Of a stretch of 64,000 nucleotides of DNA, positions 1-8,508 are shown piece by piece; within the stretch, counting starts at the first letter, position 1; each line of letters starts with the position of its first letter. The stretch is from a bacterium (GTDB taxonomy: Bacteria; Planctomycetota; UBA1135; UBA2386), in assembly GCA_024743115.1 (NCBI GenBank), contig JANSXC010000009.1, positions 186,001 through 250,000 on the forward strand, in the 5' to 3' direction. The notes under the pieces are model-generated. The model made no database searches, was not told where the DNA came from, and saw nothing but the letters and a program-made list of their open reading frames with translations. A program made the translations under genes and the position numbers.

Positions 1-196
1 GAACCGCGCGATAGACCGCTCCCATACCGCCGCGCCCGATCAGCCCGACGATCTCGAACTCCGGGAACCGCGCCGCGAGCTCGGCGAGCGACGGCAATGC
101 GGGTCCCTGGCCAGCCGCCTGCTCCGCGGCAGTGTGATGCATCGCCTGCCGCAGCATTCCCTGGTGATCGACCGGACGTTCGTGAGACTCGTTCAT
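1..196 (-). CDS. Ser/Thr protein kinase, N-terminal fragment
   Basis: Only the first 65 codons lie in the window; the gene runs off the left edge. Reading from an ATG at 196, the fragment ends in a glycine-rich nucleotide-binding loop, GLIGRGGMGAVYRA, which is the P-loop of Hanks-type bacterial kinases. It is preceded by a segment (LAELAARFPEFEIVG) often seen just before the kinase domain in planctomycete kinases. The gene lies 73 nt downstream of an ECF sigma factor on the same strand, a pairing common in Planctomycetota, so the two may form one regulatory unit. The catalytic core and any sensor domain are outside the window. Confidence 0.85.
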   Translation of the reverse strand, partial: MNESHERPVDHQGMLRQAMHHTAAEQAAGQGPALPSLAELAARFPEFEIVGLIGRGGMGAVYRAV

Positions 197-269
197 GCCG
201 TCCGATGCACCGTGATCAGCACCGCGTTACCGGCAATCACCGAAAATCCGGACCGCCCATTCCACGCCG

Positions 270-974
270 TCACGCGTCGAGCGCCTCCCAGAGCGCGGAC
301 AGCTCGGCGCCATCGGCTGTCGGGTCAGCGAGGGTATCCCGCACGACAGCCTCGAGCCGGTCGCGGAACCGCTGCCGCAGCCGGTGCGCGGCGACCCGTA
401 ACGCGCCTTCCGTCGTCCCGATCTCGGCCGCGAGTCGCGCCCACGACGGCGCCTGCCCCTCGAGCGTCGGCCGCAGGTGCGGCAGCAACTCACCGCGACC
501 GGCCTCGATCTCGGCCGCCGTCAATTCACTGAGCGCGCGTTCGATCGCCGCCTGCGCCCACCGCCGATCGAACAACGCCGCCGCATCGAGACGATCGACC
601 GGCTCCCGGCTCCAACGCGCCTCCTCGGACTCGAGATCGAACTCGAGCGACAGGTGCGCAACGTCGCCCCCACGCTTCTCGGCGCGCGCCGCCCGCCGCT
701 CGTTCGCGCGCCAGTTGCGCGCGCAGGTGGCGAGGAACCCACGAAACCGCCCGCGCGACGCCTCTGCCCGTTCGAAGTCGCCGCGCTCGAGCAGGTGCGC
801 GAACAATCCCTGCGTCAGGTCGCCGGCCTCGTCCGGCGGCAAGCCATCTGCGCGATACATCGCGTAGACGGCCGGCCAGTAGATCCGGCAAAGCTCATCG
901 AGCGCGCGCCGGGCGGGCTCGTCCCGTCCGCTCGCCCGTGCGATCAGACTCCAGCGCGTCGTGTGGAACGCCAC
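270..974 (-). CDS. ECF-family RNA polymerase sigma factor
   Basis: 234 residues. It opens with FHTTRWSLIARAS, the start typical of the planctomycete ECF group. Region 2 follows (LCRIYWPAVYAMYRADG ... DLTQGLFAHLLERGDF, about 28-68), then RGRFRGFLATCARN and a C-terminal region 4 helix-turn-helix (ARLAAEIGTTEGALRVAAHRLRQRFRD, about 180-205). It should recruit core RNA polymerase to a private promoter set. The gene is upstream of a Ser/Thr kinase on the same strand; in this family the kinase is a plausible post-translational controller, but that link is inferred from context only. It is divergent from the methyltransferase at 1061, with 86 nt between them. Confidence 0.88.
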   Translation of the reverse strand: MAFHTTRWSLIARASGRDEPARRALDELCRIYWPAVYAMYRADGLPPDEAGDLTQGLFAHLLERGDFERAEASRGRFRGFLATCARNWRANERRAARAEKRGGDVAHLSLEFDLESEEARWSREPVDRLDAAALFDRRWAQAAIERALSELTAAEIEAGRGELLPHLRPTLEGQAPSWARLAAEIGTTEGALRVAAHRLRQRFRDRLEAVVRDTLADPTADGAELSALWEALDA

Positions 975-1060
975 GCCGCCAGCATCGCGCGCACCCGGTC
1001 ACCGAACAAGGCTCACCGGCTTCCGCTTGCGTCGACGCGGCGGACCGGCCAACCTCACGC

Positions 1061-1705
1061 ATGCCGTCACACGACTACTGGCTGGAACGCTGGCGTGAGC
1101 AGCGCATCGCCTTCCACGAACCCGGCGGCAACGGCGCGCTGCGGCGCCACTGGCCATGGCGCGGCAAACGCGTGCTCGTGCCGTTCTGTGGCAAGGCGAC
1201 CGATCTGCGCTGGCTCGCCGAGCTGGGCAACGAGGTGGTCGGCGTCGAACTCGCAGAGTCCGCCGCGCGCGATTTCTTCGCCGAACAAGAGCTCGACCAC
1301 ACCATCACCGACGGACCGCTGCCGGCCTATCGCGGAACCGAAGTCCCGATCGTGATCCACGTCGGCGACTACTTCGCGTTCGATGGCCCGCTCGACGGCC
1401 GCCGCTGCGATGCGCTCTACGATCGGGCCGCGCTCGTCGCGGTCCCCGGCGGCGAGCGGGCGCGCTACATCGAACACACCAAGAACCTGCTCACGTCCGA
1501 CGCCAACCGGCTCGTCATCACGTTCTGCTACGACCAGGGCGCCGCCGTCGGCCCACCGTTCGCCGTGCCGGACGACGAAGTGCGCGGCTACTGGTCCGAT
1601 CTGACCCGCCTCGAGGCGTATTGCGTGCTCGAGCAGGGTCCGCCGAAGTTCCGGGCGGCCGGCCTCTCGGAGCTGCTCGAGACGGTCTGGCGCAGCCCCA
1701 CGTGA
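1061..1705 (+). CDS. tpm: Thiopurine S-methyltransferase family protein
   Basis: 214 residues, the usual size for bacterial TPMT. The opening DYWLERWREQRIAFHE, the SAM-binding stretch FCGKATDLRWLAELG followed by VVGVELAESAARDFF, and DALYDRAALVAVP all match the family. TPMT enzymes are cytoplasmic SAM-dependent methyltransferases that methylate thiopurines or, in bacteria, selenium and tellurium oxyanions or other thiols; the substrate cannot be told here. The open frame extends upstream to 938, but the ATG at 1061 gives the family-like N-terminus. A molybdoenzyme gene follows after 35 nt, so co-transcription is possible. Confidence 0.87.
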   Translation: MPSHDYWLERWREQRIAFHEPGGNGALRRHWPWRGKRVLVPFCGKATDLRWLAELGNEVVGVELAESAARDFFAEQELDHTITDGPLPAYRGTEVPIVIHVGDYFAFDGPLDGRRCDALYDRAALVAVPGGERARYIEHTKNLLTSDANRLVITFCYDQGAAVGPPFAVPDDEVRGYWSDLTRLEAYCVLEQGPPKFRAAGLSELLETVWRSPT

Positions 1706-1740
1706 ACGGGATGCGGGGTGTGAGGTAGGCTCTGCGGCCG

Positions 1741-2991
1741 ATGAGTGACCACGACCGCGAGCCCGTGTCGCGCCGACGTTTCCTGACCGGCTCCGGCCGG
1801 ACCGCCATGGCTGCGGCGATCGGTGCGCCGATCGTGTTTCACGATCGGCTGCCGCGCGACGTGGCGCCAATCGGATTGCAACCGCCGCAGGACCCGCAGA
1901 TCCCAGGCAAGCCGGGGCTGCGCGTGCTCAACGACCGGCCAGTGAACGCGGAGACCCCGGCCCACCTGCTCGACGACGACGTCACGCCAGCGAGCCGGCT
2001 ATTCGTGCGCAACAACGGCTACCCGCCGGCCGCCGCCGACATCGAACCTGCGAAGTGGACACTCGAGATCGCGGGCGAGTCCGTTCGCGAAGCCAGGAAG
2101 TTCACACTCACAGAACTGAAAGAACGGTTCGAACACCACATCTACCAGCTCACGATCGAGTGCGCGGGCAACGGCCGTTCGGAGTTCTCGCCGCCGGCAA
2201 CGGGCAATCAGTGGACGACGGGTGCCGTCGGTTGTCCGCGCTGGACCGGCGTGCGTCTGCGCGACGTGCTGGCCGAGTGCGGCGTCACGGACGACGCGGT
2301 CTACGTCGGCTACTACGGCGCCGACACGCACCTCTCGGGCGACCCCACGAAGGATCCGATCTCACGCGGCGTGCCGATGAGCAAGGCGCGCGAGGACGAG
2401 ACCCTGCTCGCGTTCGCGCTCAATGGTGAGGACCTGCCGCTCCACAACGGGCATCCGCTGCGACTCGTCTGCGGCGGCTGGCCCGCATCGACCGGCGGCA
2501 AGTGGCTGCAGAAGATCGTCGTCAGAGATCGCGTGCACGACGGCACGAAAATGACCGGCAAAGCCTACCGCGTGCCCGTGCGACCCGTCGCGCCGGGCAG
2601 CAAGGTGCCGGACAGCGACATGCGCATCATCGAAGCGATGCCGGTGAAGTCGCTCGTGACGTTCCCGAAGAGTGGCGTCGTAGTCGCCCCGGGCCAGCCC
2701 ACCGAGGTTCGTGGTCACGCCTGGGTCGGTGACGGTCGCATCACCGCTGTCGCGGTGTCGATCGATTTCGGGAGCACGTGGCAAGCCGCCGAGGTATCGC
2801 CGCCGCCGAATCGACTCGCCTGGCAACGCTGGCGTGCGGACGTGACGCTACCGCAGGACGGCTACTACGAGGTCTGGGCCCGTGCGACCGATGACCAGGG
2901 CCGCAGTCAGCCCATGGTCGTGCCGGGCTGGAACCCGAAGGGCTACCTCAACAACGCCTGCCACCGCATCGCGGTACTCGCGCAGTCATGA
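1741..2991 (+). CDS. sorA: Tat-exported sulfite oxidase/dehydrogenase, molybdopterin subunit
   Basis: 416 residues. A Tat signal (SRRRFLTGSG, residues 10-19) points to export of the folded enzyme. The molybdopterin-binding domain contains IECAGNGRSEF with the expected molybdenum-ligand cysteine at about residue 141. The C-terminal third (about 290-410) is the Mo-cofactor dimerisation domain, an Ig-like fold rich in VRGHAWVGDG-type strands. These features place it in the sulfite oxidase / SorA / SoxC family, which oxidises sulfite to sulfate in the periplasm. The next gene overlaps by 4 nt (ATGA) and encodes a c-type cytochrome, the arrangement of SorAB. Whether sulfite or another oxyanion is the real substrate cannot be read from sequence. 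Confidence 0.85.
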   Translation: MSDHDREPVSRRRFLTGSGRTAMAAAIGAPIVFHDRLPRDVAPIGLQPPQDPQIPGKPGLRVLNDRPVNAETPAHLLDDDVTPASRLFVRNNGYPPAAADIEPAKWTLEIAGESVREARKFTLTELKERFEHHIYQLTIECAGNGRSEFSPPATGNQWTTGAVGCPRWTGVRLRDVLAECGVTDDAVYVGYYGADTHLSGDPTKDPISRGVPMSKAREDETLLAFALNGEDLPLHNGHPLRLVCGGWPASTGGKWLQKIVVRDRVHDGTKMTGKAYRVPVRPVAPGSKVPDSDMRIIEAMPVKSLVTFPKSGVVVAPGQPTEVRGHAWVGDGRITAVAVSIDFGSTWQAAEVSPPPNRLAWQRWRADVTLPQDGYYEVWARATDDQGRSQPMVVPGWNPKGYLNNACHRIAVLAQS

Positions 2992-3413
2992 AGTCGAGTT
3001 CGTGGTGGACCTTCGCCGTGCTGAGCCTCGTGCTCGCGAGTTGCGGCGGTGAACCCGGCAGCGACCCGGGAACTGCGAAGCCGGTGGCCAGCGGCGGAAC
3101 CCTGGCCGAGCTCGTCAACGCACCGGGACGCGACCTCGTCATGATCCATTGCGTGCGCTGCCACGGCCCACGGCAGTTCTTGCAGCAGCGCGGCAGCCGG
3201 GACACGTGGCGCGGACTGATCCGCTGGATGCAGAAGGATCACGGCATGGAACAGCTCGCCGGCGATCGCGAGGACCGCATCGTCGAGTATCTCGCGACGC
3301 ACTACGGTCCGGAGGCCAGTGGGCGGCGGCGCCCGATCCCGGCAGAGCTCATGCCGCCGAACCCCTACGCGCCGAACACTCCGGAACCGACGGTCGAAGC
3401 GCGGGGGCGCTGA
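2988..3413 (+). CDS. sorB: Lipoprotein c-type cytochrome, SorB-like electron acceptor
   Basis: 141 residues with a lipoprotein signal (LVLASC, Cys19) and one haem-binding motif CVRCH (Cys55, Cys58, His59). The stretch RGLIRWMQKDHGMEQL supplies a methionine suitable as the distal haem ligand. The start codon overlaps the stop of the upstream sulfite-oxidase gene (ATGA), implying translational coupling. The likely role is to take electrons from the molybdenum subunit and pass them to the respiratory chain. Unlike the soluble SorB of classical systems, this one would be lipid-anchored. The C-terminal 30 residues are proline-rich and probably disordered. Confidence 0.8.
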   Translation: MKSSSWWTFAVLSLVLASCGGEPGSDPGTAKPVASGGTLAELVNAPGRDLVMIHCVRCHGPRQFLQQRGSRDTWRGLIRWMQKDHGMEQLAGDREDRIVEYLATHYGPEASGRRRPIPAELMPPNPYAPNTPEPTVEARGR

Positions 3414-3438
3414 CGGCTCGACGGGGAATCAGACGTCG

Positions 3439-4392
3439 TCAGACGCCGATCGTGTACTCGAGGCCGCGCGACAGCGCGACGCCCGCGGGCGCACCGGGGT
3501 CGAAGATCCCGCTCTGCCCCATGATCTTCAGGCCGCATAGCGACGGGTCGTTGGGGATCGCAAGCGGCACGGACACCGCACTCGGTGGCACGAACAGAAC
3601 CAGGGTGGATACCGGCACGACCAGCGCCTGGCCGCCGAACGGCGTCGGTGTGTTGTCGCGCTGGAACCCGAGCGCGAGCACGCCCCAGAAGCTGGCCGGC
3701 GCCGAGGTGCCGACGATGATCAACGGTGTCGTGCCGATTACCGGGTCACGCACGGAGGTCAACGCCGGCACCGCGATCGAGCCGGCGAGTCCCGTGCCAT
3801 AGTTGATCCACGTGGCCGGAGTCGAGACCCAGGTCCGGAACGACAGATCCCAGACCGCAAGCCCGACGTTCTGGCGAATGAACACCTGCCCGCCGGCGTA
3901 GCCGCCACCCGGCGCCTCACCCCACCACGCGTAGCTGGCCTGGCCCGACTGGTTGGGGCTGGTGAGCGCGATGCCGAGCACCTGGCCCGAGGTCACCTGC
4001 ACGTTCGCGGCGGAGAGGTCGACGTAGACCGCGCCGCGACTCGTCGGGACGCTGCCCGGAGCCAGCGTCGCGCTCGCGAGCACGTTCGTCGTCGGAACGC
4101 CGCTCGCGTCGGTCGTCACGAGGTCGACCTGCAGGCTGTTGGTCGTCACGCCGCGGTGATGGTTGATCGCGCTGAGTTCGACGCCGTCGAACCGGCCACT
4201 GCGCCCGACGGTGAACGTCTGCGTCACGGGCTGGGCCGCCGTGATCTCGAGACCGTTGGTCTGCGGGTTCGGCAGGTAGGACTGGTCGAGGCAGCCCTGC
4301 GCCAGCGCGGCTCCGGTGAGAGCGGACGCCACCAGGACCTGGGCCACGAACCGCAACGGCGAAGAAGAAGCGAAAATCGGGGAGAAGCGCAT
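3439..4392 (-). CDS. Secreted protein with planctomycete-type C-terminal domain
   Basis: 317 residues from the ATG at 4392, which places a clean signal peptide (MRFSPIFASS... ending ALAQG) at the N-terminus; the longer frame to 4485 adds a non-signal-like extension. The middle (about 40-190) is rich in Thr/Ser/Val and beta-strand-like, with TFTVGRSGRFDGVELSAI suggesting a carbohydrate-binding-like or choice-of-anchor fold. The last ~80 residues carry DPSLCGLKIMGQ and end LSRGLEYTIG, a pattern shared with the proteins at 19254, 59256 and, more loosely, 61021. No catalytic motif was recognised. It converges on the cytochrome gene with only 25 nt between them. Confidence 0.7.
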   Translation of the reverse strand: MRFSPIFASSSPLRFVAQVLVASALTGAALAQGCLDQSYLPNPQTNGLEITAAQPVTQTFTVGRSGRFDGVELSAINHHRGVTTNSLQVDLVTTDASGVPTTNVLASATLAPGSVPTSRGAVYVDLSAANVQVTSGQVLGIALTSPNQSGQASYAWWGEAPGGGYAGGQVFIRQNVGLAVWDLSFRTWVSTPATWINYGTGLAGSIAVPALTSVRDPVIGTTPLIIVGTSAPASFWGVLALGFQRDNTPTPFGGQALVVPVSTLVLFVPPSAVSVPLAIPNDPSLCGLKIMGQSGIFDPGAPAGVALSRGLEYTIGV

Positions 4393-4627
4393 GGGTTCGT
4401 AGACCATACATAGGCAGCCACGCGCCCGCTGGCGCTCCCCGTCCGGCTTTCCAAGCCGACAAGACGGGACGCGCGGCGATTTCACGGTATAGTGGTTGCC
4501 CTACCGCCGGCCCGAGGTGGCCCGGTCCCCGCCCGGGAAGCCCTAAACCCTTCCCCTTCCTCAACTACGGTCCAGTCCCGTCGCCAAGAAACGCACCCCC
4601 CAGACGTTCGAAAAGCGCCGTCGCGAG

Positions 4628-5005
4628 ATGGAGAAGCAGCGCAAACGGCAAGCGAAAGCCGCCGATCGCGTTGCCCGTCGCGCTGAAAAGCGAGCCGACG
4701 ACAGCGCGCCTTCCTACGAGTCCATCGACCCCGCAACCCTCCAACCCGAGGCCTTCGGCGTCGACGTCGATGACGTCGAAAAGCCCAAGGGCCCCCGGCC
4801 TGCCGGCTCCAAGTCGCCTGGTCGGAAGGCCGCTAGCAGGCCATCGGACAACCGGCCACCGGACAACCGGCCATCGGACAACAGGCCACCGGACAACAAC
4901 GACTATCCGCCTGCCCCGCCCGTGCCGCCTGCCCCGCCTGCGCCGCCCGTGCCGCCGGCCCCGCCCGAGCGGAGCGGAGATTCACCTCCGGATCCGACGG
5001 CGTGA
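4628..5005 (+). CDS. Small basic protein with repeat and proline-rich tail
   Basis: 125 residues from the first ATG. The start region (MEKQRKRQAKAADRVARRAEKR) is a charged, helix-forming stretch. The reading frame stays open upstream to a stop at 4544-4546 and encodes VAKKRTPQTFEKRRRE directly before the ATG, which looks like the true N-terminus of this kind of short KR-rich bacterial protein; however no ATG, GTG or TTG precedes it, only a GTC at 4580. The C-terminal half is low complexity: a four-fold pentapeptide repeat and then Pro/Ala/Val-rich sequence. Function unknown. Upstream, a possible -10 (TATAGT, 4488-4493) and a 6-bp inverted repeat (4444-4458) lie in the divergent intergenic region. 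Confidence 0.5.
   Translation: MEKQRKRQAKAADRVARRAEKRADDSAPSYESIDPATLQPEAFGVDVDDVEKPKGPRPAGSKSPGRKAASRPSDNRPPDNRPSDNRPPDNNDYPPAPPVPPAPPAPPVPPAPPERSGDSPPDPTA
4841..4900 (+). repeat. Four tandem 15-bp units
   Basis: Four in-frame copies of a 15-bp unit (ccatcggacaaccgg with variation at positions 4 and 11-15), encoding PSDNR / PPDNR / PSDNR / PPDNN inside the small basic protein. Units alternate two variants, suggesting duplication of a 30-bp pair. Confidence 0.9.
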
Positions 5006-5007
5006 CC

Positions 5008-5027
5008 GGCGCGGCTTCGTCCGCGCC
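5008..5027. terminator. Hairpin between convergent genes
   Basis: Perfect 7-bp stem GGCGCGG / CCGCGCC with a 6-nt loop in the 30-nt gap between convergent stops at 5005 and 5036. There is no U-tract, so it may work as a bidirectional or processing stem rather than a classical intrinsic terminator. Confidence 0.5.
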
Positions 5028-5035
5028 GCGAGCGG

Positions 5036-6691
5036 CTACCGCCCTATCTTCGCCATTGCGGCGACGTCGAATCCGAGATTGAAGCGGTAACGCGTCCCAG
5101 TGCAGCCGATCGACATCGTCATCGGCACACGGCCTTCGGGGAGCGCAGGCACGGGTCCCATGCGGTCAGCCATGGCGCGGGCCATCGGCCGCAGCATCGC
5201 GAGTAGGTCCAGGTGCGCAAACAGGATCAGCTGCTCGCCGGGAACCTCCGCGAGCAGCCGGGCTGCGGCGCCGTGATCCTGGCCACCGGCCTGCGCGGCC
5301 GCGGCGACCCCCACCAACCCTGACGCGGGCAACCCGACGGTCGCGAGCACGATGTCGTCGGCTTGCCCGAACGCGAGGCGGAGGCGCTCGCCGTAGACCG
5401 CCTGCATCATCTCGTCCATATCGGGAACACCCGGCGGCACCTGGTTACCGCTCATCGCAATGAGCTTCTTCGCATCCCACTTCGCGTCGACGAAATCGAA
5501 CCGCGCCGAGCCGGCTTCGACCGCCTCGTGCTGAACATCATCGACAAAGCCCATGCGACCGGCTGCCTTCGCCATCTTGTCCACCGCCGCGGCAGCCCTC
5601 GCCGGCTCCGACACGGTCATCGCCCAGGCACCCTCCATGCCACCGTCACCGAGCGCGAACGTGCCAGCCCCGCCACCGTCCATGACGGCGTAGGCCTCGG
5701 CGACCGCGGCAACATAGTCCTTCATCGCCTGGTTGAACTCGGCAGGCAGCTCGCTGGCCGCCTCGCCGGGCGCGAAGGCACCCGTCATCAGCTTCTCGAC
5801 ATCGAACAGCTGCGAGAACTGACTCATCACCGGACCAAACGCAAAGACGAGGGCGTTGTCGCCCGACGTGGGCACGCGCGTCAGTAGTTCGTAGACAGTC
5901 GGCCTGCCCGGAACGGATGCAGGCGGAGCGATGCCGACATCCATGACTGCCGACAGCTGGATGGCGTCGCCCTCGAACTCGAGCATCAGGTCGATGACGC
6001 CGCCGCGCTTGCAGAAGTCGAACAAGGGCTGGTAGACCTCGAGAATGAGCCCCCCAGCAGGCTGGCTCTCGGCCATCTGGTGGAACGCCTGCTCACCCTG
6101 TTCGATCTGGTCACGAAACTGCCCCAGATCGATGCGCACGGTGAGGCCCGCCCCCTTGGTCGATGGCAACGCCTGCAGTGCCTTCGACGCGTCCCCCGCC
6201 TTGGGCGCAGACCTCCCGGGCATCGCCAACGCGGCGTATCTACCCGCGGTCGAGTCCTTGGAGTCCGCAAGGTCCGTGGGATCGTCGGCCGCCGCGACGA
6301 CAGCATGCATCGGCCCCTCGGGTCCGACCACCACAGCGAGCGGCTGGCTGAGATCGAGTTCCCGCGCCCGCAAGTCGAACGGCGTCTGGCTGAGCAGCGT
6401 ATCGGCACTGAGCATCGCCTCGGATCCGGGCTGGATCTGCCGCGCGAGATCGCGCACCGCGGCCAGCAGCTTGTCGGGGTCGTGGATGTAGACCGTGACC
6501 GGTGCATCGGCGGGCACGAGTCGGGCAACGCCATCGGGAACCGCCGTGGGCGTGACGAGCGGCACGTCACCGCCGACGATCGGCTTGGCGTGGCCGCTGG
6601 CGCCCGAACCGCCGCAGCTGGCCAGGATCAGCGCCGCAACCGACGCGGTCAGGACGAACGAGAACGAAGAATGAAGTCGGAATGGTTTCAT
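5036..6691 (-). CDS. Large periplasmic lipoprotein of unknown function
   Basis: 551 residues from the ATG at 6691, giving a lipoprotein signal (AALILASC). The body has no recognised enzymatic motif; it looks like an exported alpha/beta protein with segments such as ARLVPADAPVTVYIHDPDKL and DLSQPLAVVVGPEGP. The start codon overlaps the stop of the upstream reading frame by 4 nt (ATGA at 6691-6688). The upstream locus (6688-7777) is a clear paralogue: both share VPADAP/LPAKPSV-IVY, FDLRAR-DLSQPLA, the AALAMPG/VALAMPG segment and LLAEVPGE. The domain layout resembles exported DUF3352-like proteins, but I am not confident of that assignment. Confidence 0.75.
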   Translation of the reverse strand: MKPFRLHSSFSFVLTASVAALILASCGGSGASGHAKPIVGGDVPLVTPTAVPDGVARLVPADAPVTVYIHDPDKLLAAVRDLARQIQPGSEAMLSADTLLSQTPFDLRARELDLSQPLAVVVGPEGPMHAVVAAADDPTDLADSKDSTAGRYAALAMPGRSAPKAGDASKALQALPSTKGAGLTVRIDLGQFRDQIEQGEQAFHQMAESQPAGGLILEVYQPLFDFCKRGGVIDLMLEFEGDAIQLSAVMDVGIAPPASVPGRPTVYELLTRVPTSGDNALVFAFGPVMSQFSQLFDVEKLMTGAFAPGEAASELPAEFNQAMKDYVAAVAEAYAVMDGGGAGTFALGDGGMEGAWAMTVSEPARAAAAVDKMAKAAGRMGFVDDVQHEAVEAGSARFDFVDAKWDAKKLIAMSGNQVPPGVPDMDEMMQAVYGERLRLAFGQADDIVLATVGLPASGLVGVAAAAQAGGQDHGAAARLLAEVPGEQLILFAHLDLLAMLRPMARAMADRMGPVPALPEGRVPMTMSIGCTGTRYRFNLGFDVAAMAKIGR

Positions 6692-7777
6692 CGCGGTCGA
6701 TTCGCCAACCGACGCCCGAGCCGGTACGGCGAGCCGAGATCGTAGCGCCATCCCAGGCGGTAGCGATTGCCGGTTCGGGAGAGTGATTGCACGACCGGCG
6801 CGCGCAGATCATCCGGCAGTTCGCCGCCGGCGAACGGCGAGTCCGCTGCGGCCATCACGTCGAACAGATCGAAACACACGAAGAACAGGACCTCCTCACC
6901 CGGCACCTCTGCGAGCAACCGACTGGCACTCGGATGAACCTGCCGACCGGTTCGAACCGCCGGTACGAGCGCCTCGATCTCGGCGGCTCGAACGCCGAGC
7001 GCCGCCACCGCGAACTCGTCGACCTGACCGAACGCAATGCGCACTTCCCGACCGAGCAGGTCGACGAGCCAGCCATCTCCAACGGCCGTCGGAAACGTGC
7101 GGGTCACGACGTTCTTCGGTGTGCGCGACGGATCCGGTCGCGCTGCCGTGCGCACTGGCCGCCGGCAGACCCTCGAACCGCCCACGCACCGCGCGCTCCC
7201 CCAGCGCCAGCAGGTCGTGGGACGCCGCGAGATTGCACCGGACGACTACGTTCCCGCGGGGCAACTCGCGCAGCGCCCTCGACGGCGAGCCCGCGACGAG
7301 CGCGGGCTGCCCGGGCATCGCCAGCGCCACGTGCCGTCCGGCGACCGCCGTCGGTGCGTCCGCGAGTTCGTGAGGCTCCACGGCGCCGACGATGGCGTGG
7401 GTCACACCTTCGGCACCGAACAGCAGCGCCAGCGGCTGCGACAGATCCACGTCGCGTGCACGCAGGTCGAAGTCCGACAAGCCAAACACGGCCTCGGGAT
7501 CGACGAACGAGGCCGCTCGCACGCCGAAGCCCGCAACCGTACGTTGCACGCTCGCCAGCAGTTCGTTCGGCGCGTGGACGTAGACGATCACCGATGGCTT
7601 CGCCGGCAGGAGGCGCGCCACGTTCTTCGACGCCACCACCGTGGTCACCAACGGTCGATCGCCACCAACTGGAACGACAACGGGCGGCTGCTCACCCGAA
7701 CAGCCCCAGAGGGCAATCACGGTCATGCACGCCGGCAAGACTCGAACCGAGAGCTGCCGTGCCGGCCACCCGTTCAA
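6688..7777 (-). pseudogene. Frameshifted, internally deleted paralogue of the adjacent lipoprotein
   Basis: Two reading frames make up one degraded gene. The 5' part, from about 7777 to 7170, encodes a lipoprotein start (MTVIALWGCSG) and the paralogue's N-terminal domain (LLPAKPSVIVYVHAPNELL, FDLRARDVDLSQPLALLFG). The 3' part, in another frame from 7185 to 6688, encodes the matching C-terminus (VRIAFGQVDEFA ... ASRLLAEVPGEEVLFFV). Relative to the 551-residue neighbour about 200 central residues are absent and the frame is broken near 7110-7185. A TTG at 7777 overlaps the previous stop (TTGA), and the 3' frame ends in an ATGA overlap with the next gene, so operon spacing is preserved at both ends. 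A sequencing error or programmed shift is an alternative for the frame break, but not for the missing middle. Confidence 0.7.
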
Positions 7778-8370
7778 CGGTGCTTGTGCCACAGCTTCTC
7801 CAGCACGCGATGGAACTCGTGGTCCCCATCGTCCTCGGTCGAGACGTAGAGCGGCAGCTCCCATTCGTCCTTGCTGACGATCGTGATCACCGAGTCCTCG
7901 AACATGCTCTCGCTCCACTCGACGGTGACGCTCTCGATCTCATCGAACGCTACCGCCCAGATCTCGACCTCGTCGCCCTCGTACTGCCCGTAGGTGATCG
8001 CACGGCGGTCGGTCACGACGCTGCCGTGCTCGAGGAAACTGAACAGCCCGGCGCTGTAGAAGAACTGCACCTTCTCGCCAGGCTCGAGCACGCCGTTCTC
8101 ACGCAGCAATTCGACTACGTGATCACGGACCTTGTCACCCGCCACCGCCTCGGTGCCCGGCAGATAGCGCAGCTCGATCATCACGCCGAACGCGACGACC
8201 GCGAGGAACGCCAGGCCGAACACGCCGATCGCCAGCGCCGCGAGAACCCCGAGCGGGCTGCGCCAGAACGATCGCTTCTTGGCGGTAGCACGCGGTCGTT
8301 CGACCGGCTCGGGCGCGGCAGGCGTTTCGCCAGTCGGGAGCGGGGGCGGCGACTCGCCTGAGGTGGACAT
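7774..8370 (-). CDS. Membrane-anchored protein with C-terminal PH-like domain
   Basis: 198 residues from the ATG at 8370. A proline-rich cytoplasmic N-terminus (about 1-38) precedes one strong transmembrane helix (LGVLAALAIGVFGLAFLAVV, about 43-62). The remainder alternates short strands (VVTDRRAITYGQYEGDEVEIWAVAFDEIESV) in the manner of small bacterial PH-like domains. It is first in a three-gene operon with the two paralogous lipoproteins, its stop overlapping a TTG start. Role unknown; context suggests envelope function. Confidence 0.65.
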   Translation of the reverse strand: MSTSGESPPPLPTGETPAAPEPVERPRATAKKRSFWRSPLGVLAALAIGVFGLAFLAVVAFGVMIELRYLPGTEAVAGDKVRDHVVELLRENGVLEPGEKVQFFYSAGLFSFLEHGSVVTDRRAITYGQYEGDEVEIWAVAFDEIESVTVEWSESMFEDSVITIVSKDEWELPLYVSTEDDGDHEFHRVLEKLWHKHR

Positions 8371-8435
8371 CACCTGAGCGTAGCCAACGCGGGCGGAGCG
8401 CGAGCCGGAATGCGCCGACCGACCGCCGGCCAGGC

Positions 8436-8470
8436 CAAAACCGCAGCCGCGCGCCAATCGGCGCGCGGCT
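8436..8470 (-). terminator. Intrinsic terminator downstream of 8509-9729
   Basis: An 11-bp perfect stem (AGCCGCGCGCC / GGCGCGCGGCT, loop 8456-8459) is followed on the minus strand by GCGG and TTTT. It lies 39 nt past the stop of the minus-strand gene ending at 8509 and separates it from the lipoprotein operon. Confidence 0.7.
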
Positions 8471-8508
8471 ACGGTGCGAAGCGCTCGGGCCGCGGTCGCG
8501 GCGGCCTG

